Assembly (NCBI GenBank): GCA_003164655.1
Contig: PLTW01000111.1
Location: 9,469-33,623 of the forward strand
DNA from: Actinomycetota bacterium
GTDB lineage: Bacteria > Actinomycetota > Thermoleophilia > UBA2241
Direction of reading: 5' to 3'
DNA: 24,155 bases
A program made the translations under genes and the position numbers. The notes under the pieces were generated by a model. It saw only the letters and a list, made by a program, of their open reading frames with translations. It ran no database searches and was not told the origin of the DNA. Of the stretch, positions 17,085 to 24,155 are shown in pieces (positions within the stretch are counted from its first letter, which is position 1; the number at the start of each line of letters is the position of its first letter).

Positions 17085-18451
17085 GCGTGCTCCGGCGGCG
17101 CCCCCGCCTCGACCACGGCCACGTCATCGGGCCGAGGCGACAGGCGCGGCGCCGGCTGGCGGCGATGGACCCGCCTGATGTCGGGCACGGTGATCTGCAG
17201 CGCGGCCGACGCGAGCGTCGCCCCGCCGGCCACGGCAAACGAGCCGCTGATGCCGATGACCGCGGCGATCGGGCCGGCGACGATCATGCCGAGAGGGTAG
17301 AAGGCCAGCGACCCCATGAGGTCGAAGGCCGACACACGCGACAGCGCCTCGGGCGGGATCTGCTCCTGCAGCGTGGTCTCCCACAGCACGTTGACGAGCG
17401 CCGCCGAGATGCCGCACAGGGCGGCGGCGGCGATCAGCGCCGGCGCGCCGTAGCCGAGAGCGAAGAAGGCAAACAACGGCACCTCGAGGAGCGTGAGCCA
17501 GCCGCACAGCAGCAGGGGCCGCGCCGGTTGCAGACGCAGACCGCTCACCCCGCCGATGATCTGCCCCACCCCGAGCGACGCCAGAATGGCGCCCCAGGCG
17601 GCCGCCCCGCCAAGAGAGTGATGCGCTACGTAGGGACCGAGCACCATGAGCGGCGCGATGATCAGCAGGTGGAACACGGCCGCCTCACACACCACGACCC
17701 ACAGCCAGGTGCGCGAGCGGAACTCGTGCCAGCCCTCGCGCAGGTCGCGTAGAAAACTCCCGGCCTGACGGCCGGGTTCGCCCTGGCGCAAGTCGGCGGC
17801 GCCGTCGGCGAGACCCGCCGTGAGACCGGCTTCGGCGGCCGACAACGAGCCGGAGAGCGTGGAGGCGGCCGGCACGAGCCCGCGCAGCCCCCACAGGAAC
17901 GCGGCGCTCGCCAGGTAGGACAGGCTGTCGAAACCGATCGCCCAGCCCGAGCCGATGGCCGCCACCAGGACACCGCCCAGGGCGGCGCCCATCGTCACGC
18001 CGAGACTTTCGGCCAGTCCTCGCAGAGCGTTGGCCTGCTGCAGTCGCTCGGCGCTGACCGTGTGCGGCGTGAGTCCGGTCTGCGCCGGGCGAAAGAACGC
18101 TTCGGCGGTGCCGCGCACGAACTGTAAAACGACGAGCTCCCAGATGGTCGCCCGATGGGTGAGAAGCAGCCAGGCCATGACCGCCTGGCAGGCAAAGCGC
18201 ACGACGTCGGAGACGAGCATGACCCACTGCCGCGGGAGGCGGTCGGCCCACACCCCGCCGACGAGCAGGAACGCCACAAGGGGCGCGAGGCCGGCGGCCC
18301 CGACGATGCCGTAGTCGACGGCATAGTGGTGGGGGCTGATCCCGAGCACGGCGAACGCCAGCGCGATCGTGGTGATCGAGCTGCCGATCAGTGAGATGGT
18401 CTGACCTGTGAAGAGCAGCCGGAAGTCCCGCTCGCGCAAGGCTCCGAACAT
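17036..18451 (-). CDS. MFS transporter, putative exporter
   Basis: A 12-helix major facilitator of about 471 residues. The N-terminus reads LRERDFRLLFTGQTISLIGSSI, typical of the MFS_3/enterobactin-exporter-like group. Between helices 2 and 3 is GGVWADRLPRQWVM, the G-x-x-x-D-R-x-x-R motif A. The central cytoplasmic loop (about 200-240) is polar and followed by REGWHEFRSRTWLW, also common in this group. The last 45 residues are Pro/Arg-rich and overlap the convergent ABC exporter gene. ATG at 18451 is used; a GTG at 18496 is in frame and would add 15 residues. It follows the MMPL gene after about 64 bp and is probably cotranscribed. The substrate is unknown. Confidence 0.88.
   Translation of the reverse strand: MFGALRERDFRLLFTGQTISLIGSSITTIALAFAVLGISPHHYAVDYGIVGAAGLAPLVAFLLVGGVWADRLPRQWVMLVSDVVRFACQAVMAWLLLTHRATIWELVVLQFVRGTAEAFFRPAQTGLTPHTVSAERLQQANALRGLAESLGVTMGAALGGVLVAAIGSGWAIGFDSLSYLASAAFLWGLRGLVPAASTLSGSLSAAEAGLTAGLADGAADLRQGEPGRQAGSFLRDLREGWHEFRSRTWLWVVVCEAAVFHLLIIAPLMVLGPYVAHHSLGGAAAWGAILASLGVGQIIGGVSGLRLQPARPLLLCGWLTLLEVPLFAFFALGYGAPALIAAAALCGISAALVNVLWETTLQEQIPPEALSRVSAFDLMGSLAFYPLGMIVAGPIAAVIGISGSFAVAGGATLASAALQITVPDIRRVHRRQPAPRLSPRPDDVAVVEAGAPPEHAQTGLPVSSHSRYSAE
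17065..17082. terminator. Hairpin in the shared 3' ends of the ABC exporter and MFS genes
   Basis: AGACGGG and CCCGTCT form a 7-bp perfect stem with a 4-base loop, lying just before the plus-strand stop and within the last codons of the minus-strand gene. It could act in both directions. No U-run follows on either strand, so intrinsic termination is uncertain. Confidence 0.3.
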
Positions 18452-18515
18452 GCCCGACCGTGAAGCGCCTACGCTGACCCTCCCTCGTTCCCGCACGGCG
18501 CCGCTGGCGGCGCCG

Positions 18516-20816
18516 CTACCCTTCGCCTATCTTCGGCAAGGACCTCTCCAAAAATGAGGGCAGCCACCAGTTGATCGACCCCACGAGACGCATGGTGGCC
18601 GGCACGAGCAGAATGCGGATGATGGAGGCGTCGAGGGCGATGGCCACCGCCAGGCCCACGCCGATGGCCTTGGTGATGAGAATACTGGTGGTGGCGAACG
18701 AGCCGGCGACGATGACGATGATCAGGGCCGCGCTGGTGATGATCCGGCCCGTGCGCTCCAGGCCAAAGCCGACCGCCTGGCGATTGTCGTGGGTCGTAAG
18801 CCACGCCTCGCGCATGCGAGTGAGCAAGAACACTTCGTAGTCCATCGAGACGCCGAACAGGGTGCAGAACATGATCACCGGCAGGGTCGCGTCGACGTAG
18901 CCCTCAGGTACGAAGTTGAGAACGCCCGACAGGTGCCCCTGCTGAAAGACGAACACCAGGGCGCCGAAGCTGGCCATGATCGATAGCGAGTTCACCAGCA
19001 CGGCCTTGAGCGGCAGCCAGGCGCTGCGCAGCAGCAGGAGCAGCACGAGATAGGTGACGCAGACCACGAACAGCACGACCCACGGAAAGCGGCCGTAGAG
19101 GGCCGACAGAAAGTCGCGAGTGCCGGCCGACAGGCCGGCCACGTGGATGGTGTAGCCCGGCGGCGGCGCGAGACTCTTGATCGTCTGGGAGAGCGACTGG
19201 GCGGCGCCGCCGCTGGGGTCGCTGCGCGGCGCGACCTGAAAGAGCGCCGTGTTGGGCGCCGTCGTCGCCGCGAGCAGCGCCCTGGCGGCGGCGGCGCGGG
19301 CCGCCGGAACAGTCGCGCCGAGCGCGCCGGAAGGCACGGCGGGAAGCGCGGCGGCCGCGGCCGCGGGGCTTGACAGCACCTCATTCCAGAAGGCGTGCGC
19401 GGCCTGCGCCGAAGTCAGGCCGGGCCGATTGACGATGCTCGTGACGCCGGCGACGTCGGGCAGCGCGGCGAGCTGCCGGCCAAAGCGGTAGAGAGCGGCC
19501 AGATTCGGCGCCGCGGTCGGCTGCGCCGCGGCGCCGCTGCCCTGCCAGGTGACCAGCACCTGCACCGGGTTGAGCGCCCCGCGGTCGAAGCGCGCCTGCA
19601 GGATATCGTAGCCCTGGCGCGCCTGTTGGCTCGTGGGCAGCGACGTGGCGGTGGGCACGTTGGTCCTGATGCGCACGATCGGCCCGGCGAAAGCGACGAT
19701 CACGATCACGGTGCCGACCAGCACGACGATAGGATGGTCCATGACCCAGTTCGACCAGGCGCGCCAGAAGCGGCTCTCGGTGCCAGCGCCCCCGAAGATG
19801 CGCAGCGCGTTCACGCGCCGACCGAGCACACTGAGCACGGCCGGCAGCAGCGTCAGCGCCGACAGCACCGAGAAGAGCACGACGATGGCGCCGCCCAGAC
19901 CGATCGAGCGCAGCGACATGTACGAGAACATGAGCAGGCCGGAGAGCCCGACCATCACGGCGATGCCGCTGAAGAAGATCGCCCGCCCGGCGTGGGCGAC
20001 CGTCGTCTCGACCGCGACGGCGACGCTCGCCCCGTGGGCGAGCTCCTCGCGGAAGCGCCCGACGATGAACAGCGAGTAGTCGATGCCCACGGCCAGGCCC
20101 AGCAGCGAGGCCACATTCATGGTGAAGATCGAGAGGCTGAACCGCTGCGCGAGCAGGTACAGCAGCCCGAGCGTGACCGTCACCGCCATGCCGCCGCCGA
20201 TCACCGGCAGGGCGGCGGCCACGACGCTGCCGAAGATCAGGACGAGCACCAGCAGGGCGAACGGCAGGGCGTAGGTCTCGGCCCGGCGCAGGTCGCTCGC
20301 CGACACCGTCTCGAGCGCCTGGTAGACGGCCGGATCGCCGGTGATGTAGGCCGTCAGGCCGCCGGGGCGCAGCCGCGCCCGGATCTGCGCGATCTGCTGC
20401 TGGGCCTGTTCGATCTGGACGCCGAAGACCAGGTTGGCGACCGAGGCCTTGCCGTCGCCGGAGATCAGCGTCGGATCGCCGCTCGACGCGTAGGTCTGCA
20501 CGGTCTGCAGCCCGGCGATGGTGGCCGGCGTGACGCCGGAGAGCGCCTGTGCCTCGGCCTTTTGGAACCGCGGGCTGCGCGCCTCGAGCGTCGGGCTCGT
20601 AAAGACGATCGCCGTTTCGGCCAGGCCGGTGTGCAGGCGTCGTTGCATGAGGTCGAGCGCCCGTTGGGCCGGCGCGCTCGAGTTGGAGAAACCACCACCC
20701 TTGAGCTCGTGGTGGAGCCGGGGGACGGCCACAAGGCCCAGAACGAAGGCCACGCTCCACACGGCGATGACCGGCCAGCGGAACCGGTACGAGAACCTGC
20801 CCATCGCTGCGAACAA
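18516..20816 (-). CDS. MMPL/RND-type membrane transporter
   Basis: A membrane protein of about 766 residues has the two-fold repeat of the MmpL family. Helix 1 (WPVIAVWSVAFVLGLVAV) is followed by a large extracytoplasmic loop, five helices, a second loop and five or six helices. The proton-relay type Gly-x-x-x-Asp-Tyr motifs are AVGIDYSLF in the first half and GVSMDYEVF in the second, both followed by Arg-rich FREE or RMRE segments. The second loop contains a very Ala-rich stretch. Family members export lipids, siderophores or drugs, but the substrate is not readable. TTG at 20816 is chosen because GGAGGT lies 6 nt before it; GTG 20849 and ATG 20804 are in frame. MFS follows in the same direction. 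No TetR-type regulator is adjacent. Confidence 0.9.
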   Translation of the reverse strand: MFAAMGRFSYRFRWPVIAVWSVAFVLGLVAVPRLHHELKGGGFSNSSAPAQRALDLMQRRLHTGLAETAIVFTSPTLEARSPRFQKAEAQALSGVTPATIAGLQTVQTYASSGDPTLISGDGKASVANLVFGVQIEQAQQQIAQIRARLRPGGLTAYITGDPAVYQALETVSASDLRRAETYALPFALLVLVLIFGSVVAAALPVIGGGMAVTVTLGLLYLLAQRFSLSIFTMNVASLLGLAVGIDYSLFIVGRFREELAHGASVAVAVETTVAHAGRAIFFSGIAVMVGLSGLLMFSYMSLRSIGLGGAIVVLFSVLSALTLLPAVLSVLGRRVNALRIFGGAGTESRFWRAWSNWVMDHPIVVLVGTVIVIVAFAGPIVRIRTNVPTATSLPTSQQARQGYDILQARFDRGALNPVQVLVTWQGSGAAAQPTAAPNLAALYRFGRQLAALPDVAGVTSIVNRPGLTSAQAAHAFWNEVLSSPAAAAAALPAVPSGALGATVPAARAAAARALLAATTAPNTALFQVAPRSDPSGGAAQSLSQTIKSLAPPPGYTIHVAGLSAGTRDFLSALYGRFPWVVLFVVCVTYLVLLLLLRSAWLPLKAVLVNSLSIMASFGALVFVFQQGHLSGVLNFVPEGYVDATLPVIMFCTLFGVSMDYEVFLLTRMREAWLTTHDNRQAVGFGLERTGRIITSAALIIVIVAGSFATTSILITKAIGVGLAVAIALDASIIRILLVPATMRLVGSINWWLPSFLERSLPKIGEG

Positions 20817-20822
20817 CCGCCG

Positions 20823-20828
20823 ACCTCC
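20823..20828 (-). promoter_or_regulatory. Ribosome binding site supporting a TTG start of the MMPL gene
   Basis: GGAGGT on the minus strand is separated by 6 nt from TTG at 20816. It is inside the reading frame if GTG 20849 were the start, and 18 nt from ATG 20804, so it argues for the TTG. Confidence 0.5.
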
Positions 20829-20863
20829 GTCACCCGGGGGCGCACCCACATCGAGACCGCCAA

Positions 20864-20874
20864 GGATATACTAG
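20864..20874. promoter_or_regulatory. Overlapping divergent -10 elements between MMPL and Nudix genes
   Basis: GGATATACTAG contains TATACT (20867-20872) for the plus-strand Nudix gene and TAGTAT (20873-20868) for the minus-strand MMPL gene. Both fit the TAnnnT -10 consensus. It is an AT-rich island in a very GC-rich setting. No -35 elements are seen. The two promoters could not be occupied at once. Confidence 0.4.
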
Positions 20875-20925
20875 CCGCAGCTCCGTGGCCGCGCCCGCTG
20901 CGCGGCCGGCCTCGAGGGGGACCGC

Positions 20926-21375
20926 ATGGAGGTCAGACACCAGTTGTCGGCAGGCGGCGTTGTGGCGCGCCCCGGCGAGGTCCTCGAGCTGTGTCTCATC
21001 CGGCCGGCCGGCCGCACCGTGTGGGCCCTGCCCAAAGGCTGGGTCGAGCCCGGCGAGACCCACGAAGCGGCCGCTCTGCGCGAGATCCGTGAGGAGACCG
21101 GCATCGAGGGCTCGATCGACGGCGACCTCGACAGTATCGAGTACTCGTTCTTCTCACGTGAGAATCAGGTGCGCATCCACAAGGTCGTGCACTTCTTCCT
21201 CGTGCGTTTCGTGCGCGGCGACACCTCGCAGCACGACCACGAGGTGGCCGAGGCGGCCTGGTTCGGTGTCGAGCGGGCGCTCGACCGCATGACCTACCCG
21301 AACGAGCGCCAGATCGTGCGCAAGGCCATGAGCCTGATGGCCGGGGTCGGCGGGGAGCGGACGCCGCAGTCCTAG
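20926..21375 (+). CDS. Nudix hydrolase
   Basis: A 149-residue Nudix protein carries a perfect Nudix box, G-x5-E-x7-REIREETGI (about residues 38-60, GWVEPGETHEAAALREIREE), with the metal-binding REx2EE residues. PKGWVEPGE matches the diadenosine polyphosphate hydrolase-like group, so Ap4A-type or other nucleoside diphosphate-linked substrates are possible. The true substrate is unknown. GAGGGGG lies 5 nt before the ATG. The stop TAG at 21373 overlaps the convergent GGDEF gene's stop through the palindrome CTAG. Confidence 0.92.
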   Translation: MEVRHQLSAGGVVARPGEVLELCLIRPAGRTVWALPKGWVEPGETHEAAALREIREETGIEGSIDGDLDSIEYSFFSRENQVRIHKVVHFFLVRFVRGDTSQHDHEVAEAAWFGVERALDRMTYPNERQIVRKAMSLMAGVGGERTPQS

Positions 21376-22217
21376 ACCCAGACGACCGTATCGGCGCCGC
21401 CGCGCGCCTCGACCATGCCGGCCGCGAGGAGCTCCAGAAGATCGCTCGCGCCCACGTCGATCACGTCGAGATGGGTCGCCGCGAAGCGCACGGCGATCCT
21501 GTTCAGCGACGAGCACTCGCCGGCCAGCCCGTGGCGCAGCCGCTCCAGGACGGCTTGCACGCCGTGCCGGCTCACATGGGGCAGTACGGCCACAAACTCG
21601 AGATCGTTGAGGCGTCCGGCCACGTCGTAGCGACGCAGGCCGGCGGCCAGCAGCCGCGCCGAGCAGCCCACGAGCTCATCGACATCGGCCTGCGAGCCGC
21701 GCCGGGCGCCGTCGCCGGCCACGATATCGGCGAGGAACGCGCCCAGGCCCACCTCTGTGCGCCGGCAGCGCTCGAGCTCGACGGCCAGCCGTCGGGCGAC
21801 CTCGGCGGCGTTCATGAGGCCGGTCGCCGGGTCGGTGGGCGCGAGGGCGGCGACGGTCCGGCGCAGCTGGTCGACCGTCTGCTCGAGACCCTCGGCAAAG
21901 CCCACACCCGCCCGCAAGATGGCCGCTTCCTCGAGGCGCTCCAGTGTCTGTGCGGCGAGCGCTTCGTCGGGCGAGTCCCCGGCAAGCGCGCCGCGCACGG
22001 CGTCCAGGCCGAGCTGGAGGGCGCGAAAGACGTCGGCCATGCGCAGAGAGCGCTCGGCGGCGAGCAACCGGGCGCGGCCCTCGACCGCGCTGAGAAAGCC
22101 CGCGGGATCGGCGCCGGCGAGAGCATCGACCAGGTCGTCGAGCAGCGGCGCGAACACGGCGTCGTACGGAGTGTCCAGCGTTACCGCCTGGGCGGCTGCC
22201 ATCACTGCCGATTGCAT
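21372..22217 (-). CDS. Protein with degenerate GGDEF domain
   Basis: A 281-residue soluble protein has an alpha-helical N-terminal region (about 1-120) of unknown type, ending in a coiled-coil-like stretch (LEQTVDQLRRTVAAL). From about 129 it follows a GGDEF domain: DPATGLMN (for D.LTGL.NR), LAVELERCRRTEVGLGAFLADI, and RRYDVAGRLNDLEFVAVLPHVS, where the signature GGDEF reads NDLEF (204-208). Both glycines needed for GTP binding are missing, so diguanylate cyclase activity is unlikely and a binding or scaffolding role is more plausible. ATG at 22217 has GGGGAGAG upstream. Longer frames to 22487 lie over the divergent gene. Confidence 0.75.
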   Translation of the reverse strand: MQSAVMAAAQAVTLDTPYDAVFAPLLDDLVDALAGADPAGFLSAVEGRARLLAAERSLRMADVFRALQLGLDAVRGALAGDSPDEALAAQTLERLEEAAILRAGVGFAEGLEQTVDQLRRTVAALAPTDPATGLMNAAEVARRLAVELERCRRTEVGLGAFLADIVAGDGARRGSQADVDELVGCSARLLAAGLRRYDVAGRLNDLEFVAVLPHVSRHGVQAVLERLRHGLAGECSSLNRIAVRFAATHLDVIDVGASDLLELLAAGMVEARGGADTVVWV

Positions 22218-22250
22218 GAACGCCCACTCTCCCCTGAATGCCGCTACGGG

Positions 22251-22259
22251 GTAGCATAC
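22251..22259. promoter_or_regulatory. Palindromic divergent -10 element between GGDEF and MBL-fold genes
   Basis: The near-palindrome GTAGCATAC gives TAGCAT (22252-22257) for the plus strand and TATGCT (22258-22253) for the minus strand. Both match TAnnnT. The same layout occurs at 20864-20874, and TATGCT recurs before the ABC exporter. No -35 is visible. Confidence 0.4.
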
Positions 22260-22264
22260 AACCG

Positions 22265-22312
22265 ATGAACGGAGTTTCGACACGACCGCCGGGCGCACCG
22301 CGATGCGACTGA
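22265..22312 (+). CDS. Possible 15-codon leader ORF before the MBL-fold gene
   Basis: An ATG at 22265 lies about 8 nt after the putative -10 TAGCAT, so the transcript could begin at or next to it and be leaderless. It encodes MNGVSTRPPGAPRCD and ends with TGA at 22310-22312, overlapping the first codons of the MBL gene in another frame. Ribosomes finishing it would arrive on the MBL start, which has no clear Shine-Dalgarno. This may be chance. Confidence 0.2.
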   Translation: MNGVSTRPPGAPRCD

Positions 22313-23103
22313 CCCTGCTCGGCACCCAGGGCTGGATCCCCACGCCGAGGCGCGAGACGACGTGCCTGGCCGTCGACGACGGCCCTTTGCTGTTCATCTT
22401 CGACGCCGGCACCGGCCTGGGCAGGCTGCTGCGCCCGCCGGCGTCGAAACTGATCGCCGGCGCTGCCGAGATCCACCTGTTTCTCACGCACTATCACCTC
22501 GACCACGTGTGCGGCCTCGCCTACCTGCCCGCCATCTTCGCCGGGCGCACGCTCACGGTCCACGTGCCCGATGCCGCCCTGAACGGCGTCGAGCCGCAGC
22601 GCGGCGTGCCCGAGCTCATTCGCAAGCCCTACAATCCGCGCGCCTGGCACGAGCAGCCGGGTCTCGTGCTTGCGACACTTCACGAAGGAGTGAACCAGGT
22701 CGCCGGCCACGAGTTGCGGCTGCGCGCCCAATGCCACCCCGACACGACCGTCGCCTACCGGCTGGACGACCGCTTCGTTCTGGCGACCGACACCGTGGCC
22801 GACCCGCAGACCGCGATCTTTGCCCGCGGCGCCGAGGTGCTGCTGCACGAGTCCTGGATCGACGGCGTCGAAGAAGACGACCCCGCCGCCCAGGAAATGG
22901 TGCGCACGACCTATCAGGCCCACAGCTCGGCCCGCCAGGCCGCGGCGCTGGCGGCGCAGGCCGGCGTCGGCGAGCTCATCCTCATGCACCTGAACCCGCT
23001 GCGCGACGACGACTACTACGCCCAGATGCAGACCGCGGCGCGGACGATCTTCGCTCCGACCTTCATCTACCCCGACCTCCATGAGCGTGTGCTCGGGGGC
23101 TGA
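22303..23103 (+). CDS. Metallo-beta-lactamase-fold hydrolase, RNase Z-like subfamily
   Basis: A 266-residue cytoplasmic hydrolase begins LTLLGTQGWIPTPRRETTCLAV, like the RNase Z/Elac branch of the fold. The metal motif is THYHLDH (His63, His65, Asp67, His68), followed by candidate ligands His145, Asp163 (ATDT) and His229 (LMHLNP). HSSARQAAALAAQAGV (207-222) is the typical RNase Z/phosphodiesterase helix before the last ligand. It lacks the long flexible arm of true tRNase Z, and the usual GTGG opening is altered, so a phosphodiesterase of unknown substrate is the safer call. It is divergent from the GGDEF gene. The stop codon is part of a strong hairpin. Confidence 0.85.
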   Translation: MRLTLLGTQGWIPTPRRETTCLAVDDGPLLFIFDAGTGLGRLLRPPASKLIAGAAEIHLFLTHYHLDHVCGLAYLPAIFAGRTLTVHVPDAALNGVEPQRGVPELIRKPYNPRAWHEQPGLVLATLHEGVNQVAGHELRLRAQCHPDTTVAYRLDDRFVLATDTVADPQTAIFARGAEVLLHESWIDGVEEDDPAAQEMVRTTYQAHSSARQAAALAAQAGVGELILMHLNPLRDDDYYAQMQTAARTIFAPTFIYPDLHERVLGG

Positions 23104-23131
23104 GGCCGGCCCGGCTACGCCGGCCGGCCTC
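23102..23131 (+). terminator. Strong GC hairpin after the MBL-fold gene
   Basis: GAGGCCGGCCcGG (23102-23114) and CCGGCCGGCCTC (23120-23131) pair over 12 bp with one bulged C and loop CTACG. It overlaps the MBL stop and ends 8 bp before the next ATG. No U-run follows, so it may be a tail-less terminator, an mRNA stabiliser or a brake on the next gene. Confidence 0.45.
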
Positions 23132-23139
23132 CGCTAGCC

Positions 23140-23772
23140 ATGTCTTCCGTCGGACCAGAAACCTCGCAGACCAGGCGCGCGCCTCTGTTCAGGAACCGCA
23201 ACAAGCGCTTCTGGATCATTCTCGTCGTGGTCGTGGTGGCGGCCGCGTTCTACCTGCCGTCGCTGGTGGCTTTCCGCTACACCGCCGCGGCCCAGAACAC
23301 CGGCTTTCTCACGCACCCGTGGCGCAGCTGGTCGTTCATCGTCACGGCGCTCACCGTGCCCGGCGACTCGCGGCTCAAGACGTCGGGCATCGCCCTGCGC
23401 GCCGCCGACGTCTACTATCGCGGCTCGTCGATCGACCCACACGAGGTGCGCCTGCTGTTCCTGCCCAAGGGCAAGCCGTACACCTTCACGCACCAGCTCG
23501 GCGGCCGCACCCTGACGACGACGATCACGCCGCCCTACCGCTTCGTCTGGCAGGTCCGCGGCCACATCGACACCGTGAACGGCCCCGACACCGTCGTGGC
23601 GCTGCTCGACTACCATCACGGCAGAGTGCTCTACGACGTGCGCCGCGACCTGCCGCCGGGCGCCGGTACAACCGAGCCCGGCAGCCCGGCGCCGGTCGAG
23701 CCCTCGCCGGGCGTCTCGACCACGCCGGCGCCGGGCGTCTCCGTCACGCCGTCGGCCGGCGCGACGCCCTGA
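23140..23772 (+). CDS. Membrane-anchored protein of unknown function with Pro/Thr/Ser-rich tail
   Basis: I do not recognise this 210-residue protein. A basic N-terminus of about 23 residues (LFRNRNKRF) is followed by one hydrophobic segment (about 24-44, WIILVVVVVAAAFYLPSLV). With positive charges before it, the rest should lie outside the membrane. Residues 45-170 look like a small beta-rich domain without cysteines (GIALRAADVYYRGSSIDPHEVRLLFLP...). Residues 172-210 are a low-complexity tail with repeats of P-x-P-G-V-S/T type, which often spans the cell wall. No Shine-Dalgarno is obvious, because the preceding hairpin occupies the region. The MscS-like gene begins 8 bp after the stop, so an operon and a role in the envelope are plausible. 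Confidence 0.7.
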   Translation: MSSVGPETSQTRRAPLFRNRNKRFWIILVVVVVAAAFYLPSLVAFRYTAAAQNTGFLTHPWRSWSFIVTALTVPGDSRLKTSGIALRAADVYYRGSSIDPHEVRLLFLPKGKPYTFTHQLGGRTLTTTITPPYRFVWQVRGHIDTVNGPDTVVALLDYHHGRVLYDVRRDLPPGAGTTEPGSPAPVEPSPGVSTTPAPGVSVTPSAGATP

Positions 23773-23780
23773 ACGCGCTC

Positions 23781-24155
23781 GTGCTCCCGCTGGCCGTCGG
23801 CGCGACCACGAGCGACGTCGTCAAGTGCGTCGTCATCCTCGTCGCGACCTTCGTGGTGGCGGCGATCGTCGACCGCATCATGGAAGACCACGGCGGCGGC
23901 GTCACGCGCCTGGTCTCGCAGAAGCTCCCCGCCGCCGACGAGACCCGCCTGCGGGTGGCCCGGCGTCTGATCGTGGCGGTCATCGTCTTCGTCGGCGTCA
24001 TGGCCGCCCTCACGAGACTCCCCGAGGTCGGCAACGTCGCAAGCGGCCTGCTCGCCTCGGCCGGCATCACCGCTCTGATCGTCGGCTTCGCCGCGCGCTC
24101 CGTGCTGGCCAACCTCGTCTCAGGCGTCATCGTCGCCCTGGCCCAGCCGGTGCGG
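23781..24155 (+). CDS. MscS-type mechanosensitive channel (partial, runs off window end)
   Basis: The first 125 codons of a membrane channel are present, and the frame is open at the last base. Two hydrophobic segments (VVKCVVILVATFVVAAIV and LIVAVIVFVGVMAAL) flank a basic linker (RLVSQKLPAADETRLRVARR). They are followed by LLASAGITALIVGFAARSVL and ANLVSGVIVALAQPVR. The latter is the pore helix and the start of the beta domain of the MscS family, whose usual form is G-x-A-x-GFA-x-Q-x-x-L-x-N-x-x-SG. Such channels release solutes on hypo-osmotic shock. The GTG at 23781 is the first in-frame start after the preceding gene's stop at 23772; the exact start is uncertain. Confidence 0.85.
   Translation, partial: MLPLAVGATTSDVVKCVVILVATFVVAAIVDRIMEDHGGGVTRLVSQKLPAADETRLRVARRLIVAVIVFVGVMAALTRLPEVGNVASGLLASAGITALIVGFAARSVLANLVSGVIVALAQPVR

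Noticed and set aside
22303..23103. True RNase Z (rnz) call for the MBL-fold gene
   Set aside because: The general motif order fits, but the GTGG opening is altered and the long flexible arm is not visible, so only the fold is claimed.

Overview
The window is a gene-dense, very GC-rich bacterial chromosomal segment: third codon positions are almost all G or C, GTG and TTG starts are frequent, and long meaningless open frames lie antisense to real genes. Gene types and style (TAnnnT -10 elements without clear -35 boxes, a Nur-type nickel operator, MmpL, Nudix) suggest an actinobacterium, perhaps a Thermoleophilia-like lineage. That placement is inference. There is no rRNA, tRNA, CRISPR array, insertion sequence or phage gene, and no gene-free stretch over about 190 bp.

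Region 1 (1-9103, all minus strand) reads from right to left as one tightly packed cluster. It runs ECF sigma factor, zinc-binding membrane anti-sigma factor, fabZ, fabH, fabD, fabG, fabF, accD, accA, then a DrrA-type ABC ATPase and a DrrB-type permease that leaves the window at base 1. Most junctions are 1- or 4-base stop/start overlaps, which implies translational coupling from the sigma factor into fatty-acid synthesis. The segment supplies the carboxyltransferase of acetyl-CoA carboxylase and most of a FASII cycle. It lacks acpP, an enoyl reductase, accB and accC.

Region 2 (9187-13296, minus strand) is a nickel uptake operon: a Fur-family regulator (called Nur), a CbiM/NikMN-type substrate-binding membrane protein, CbiQ, a CbiO ATPase with a histidine-rich tail, and a GNAT acetyltransferase. 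A 17-bp site upstream of the regulator matches the Streptomyces Nur-box layout, with one mismatch, and points to nickel rather than cobalt.

Region 3 (13435-20873) holds export systems. A heterodimeric ABC exporter pair lies on the plus strand, with one canonical and one degenerate ATP site predicted. Convergent to it on the minus strand are an MmpL/RND-type transporter and an MFS exporter.

Region 4 (20864-24155) contains a Nudix hydrolase, a convergent protein with a degenerate GGDEF domain, a divergent metallo-beta-lactamase-fold hydrolase, a membrane-anchored protein of unknown function, and the start of an MscS-type channel cut by the window end.

The most interesting idea is that an envelope-sensing sigma/anti-sigma pair is built into the operon that makes membrane fatty acids and ends in an ABC exporter. 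This would be a direct loop from membrane state to lipid synthesis. It is inferred from gene order and overlaps only.
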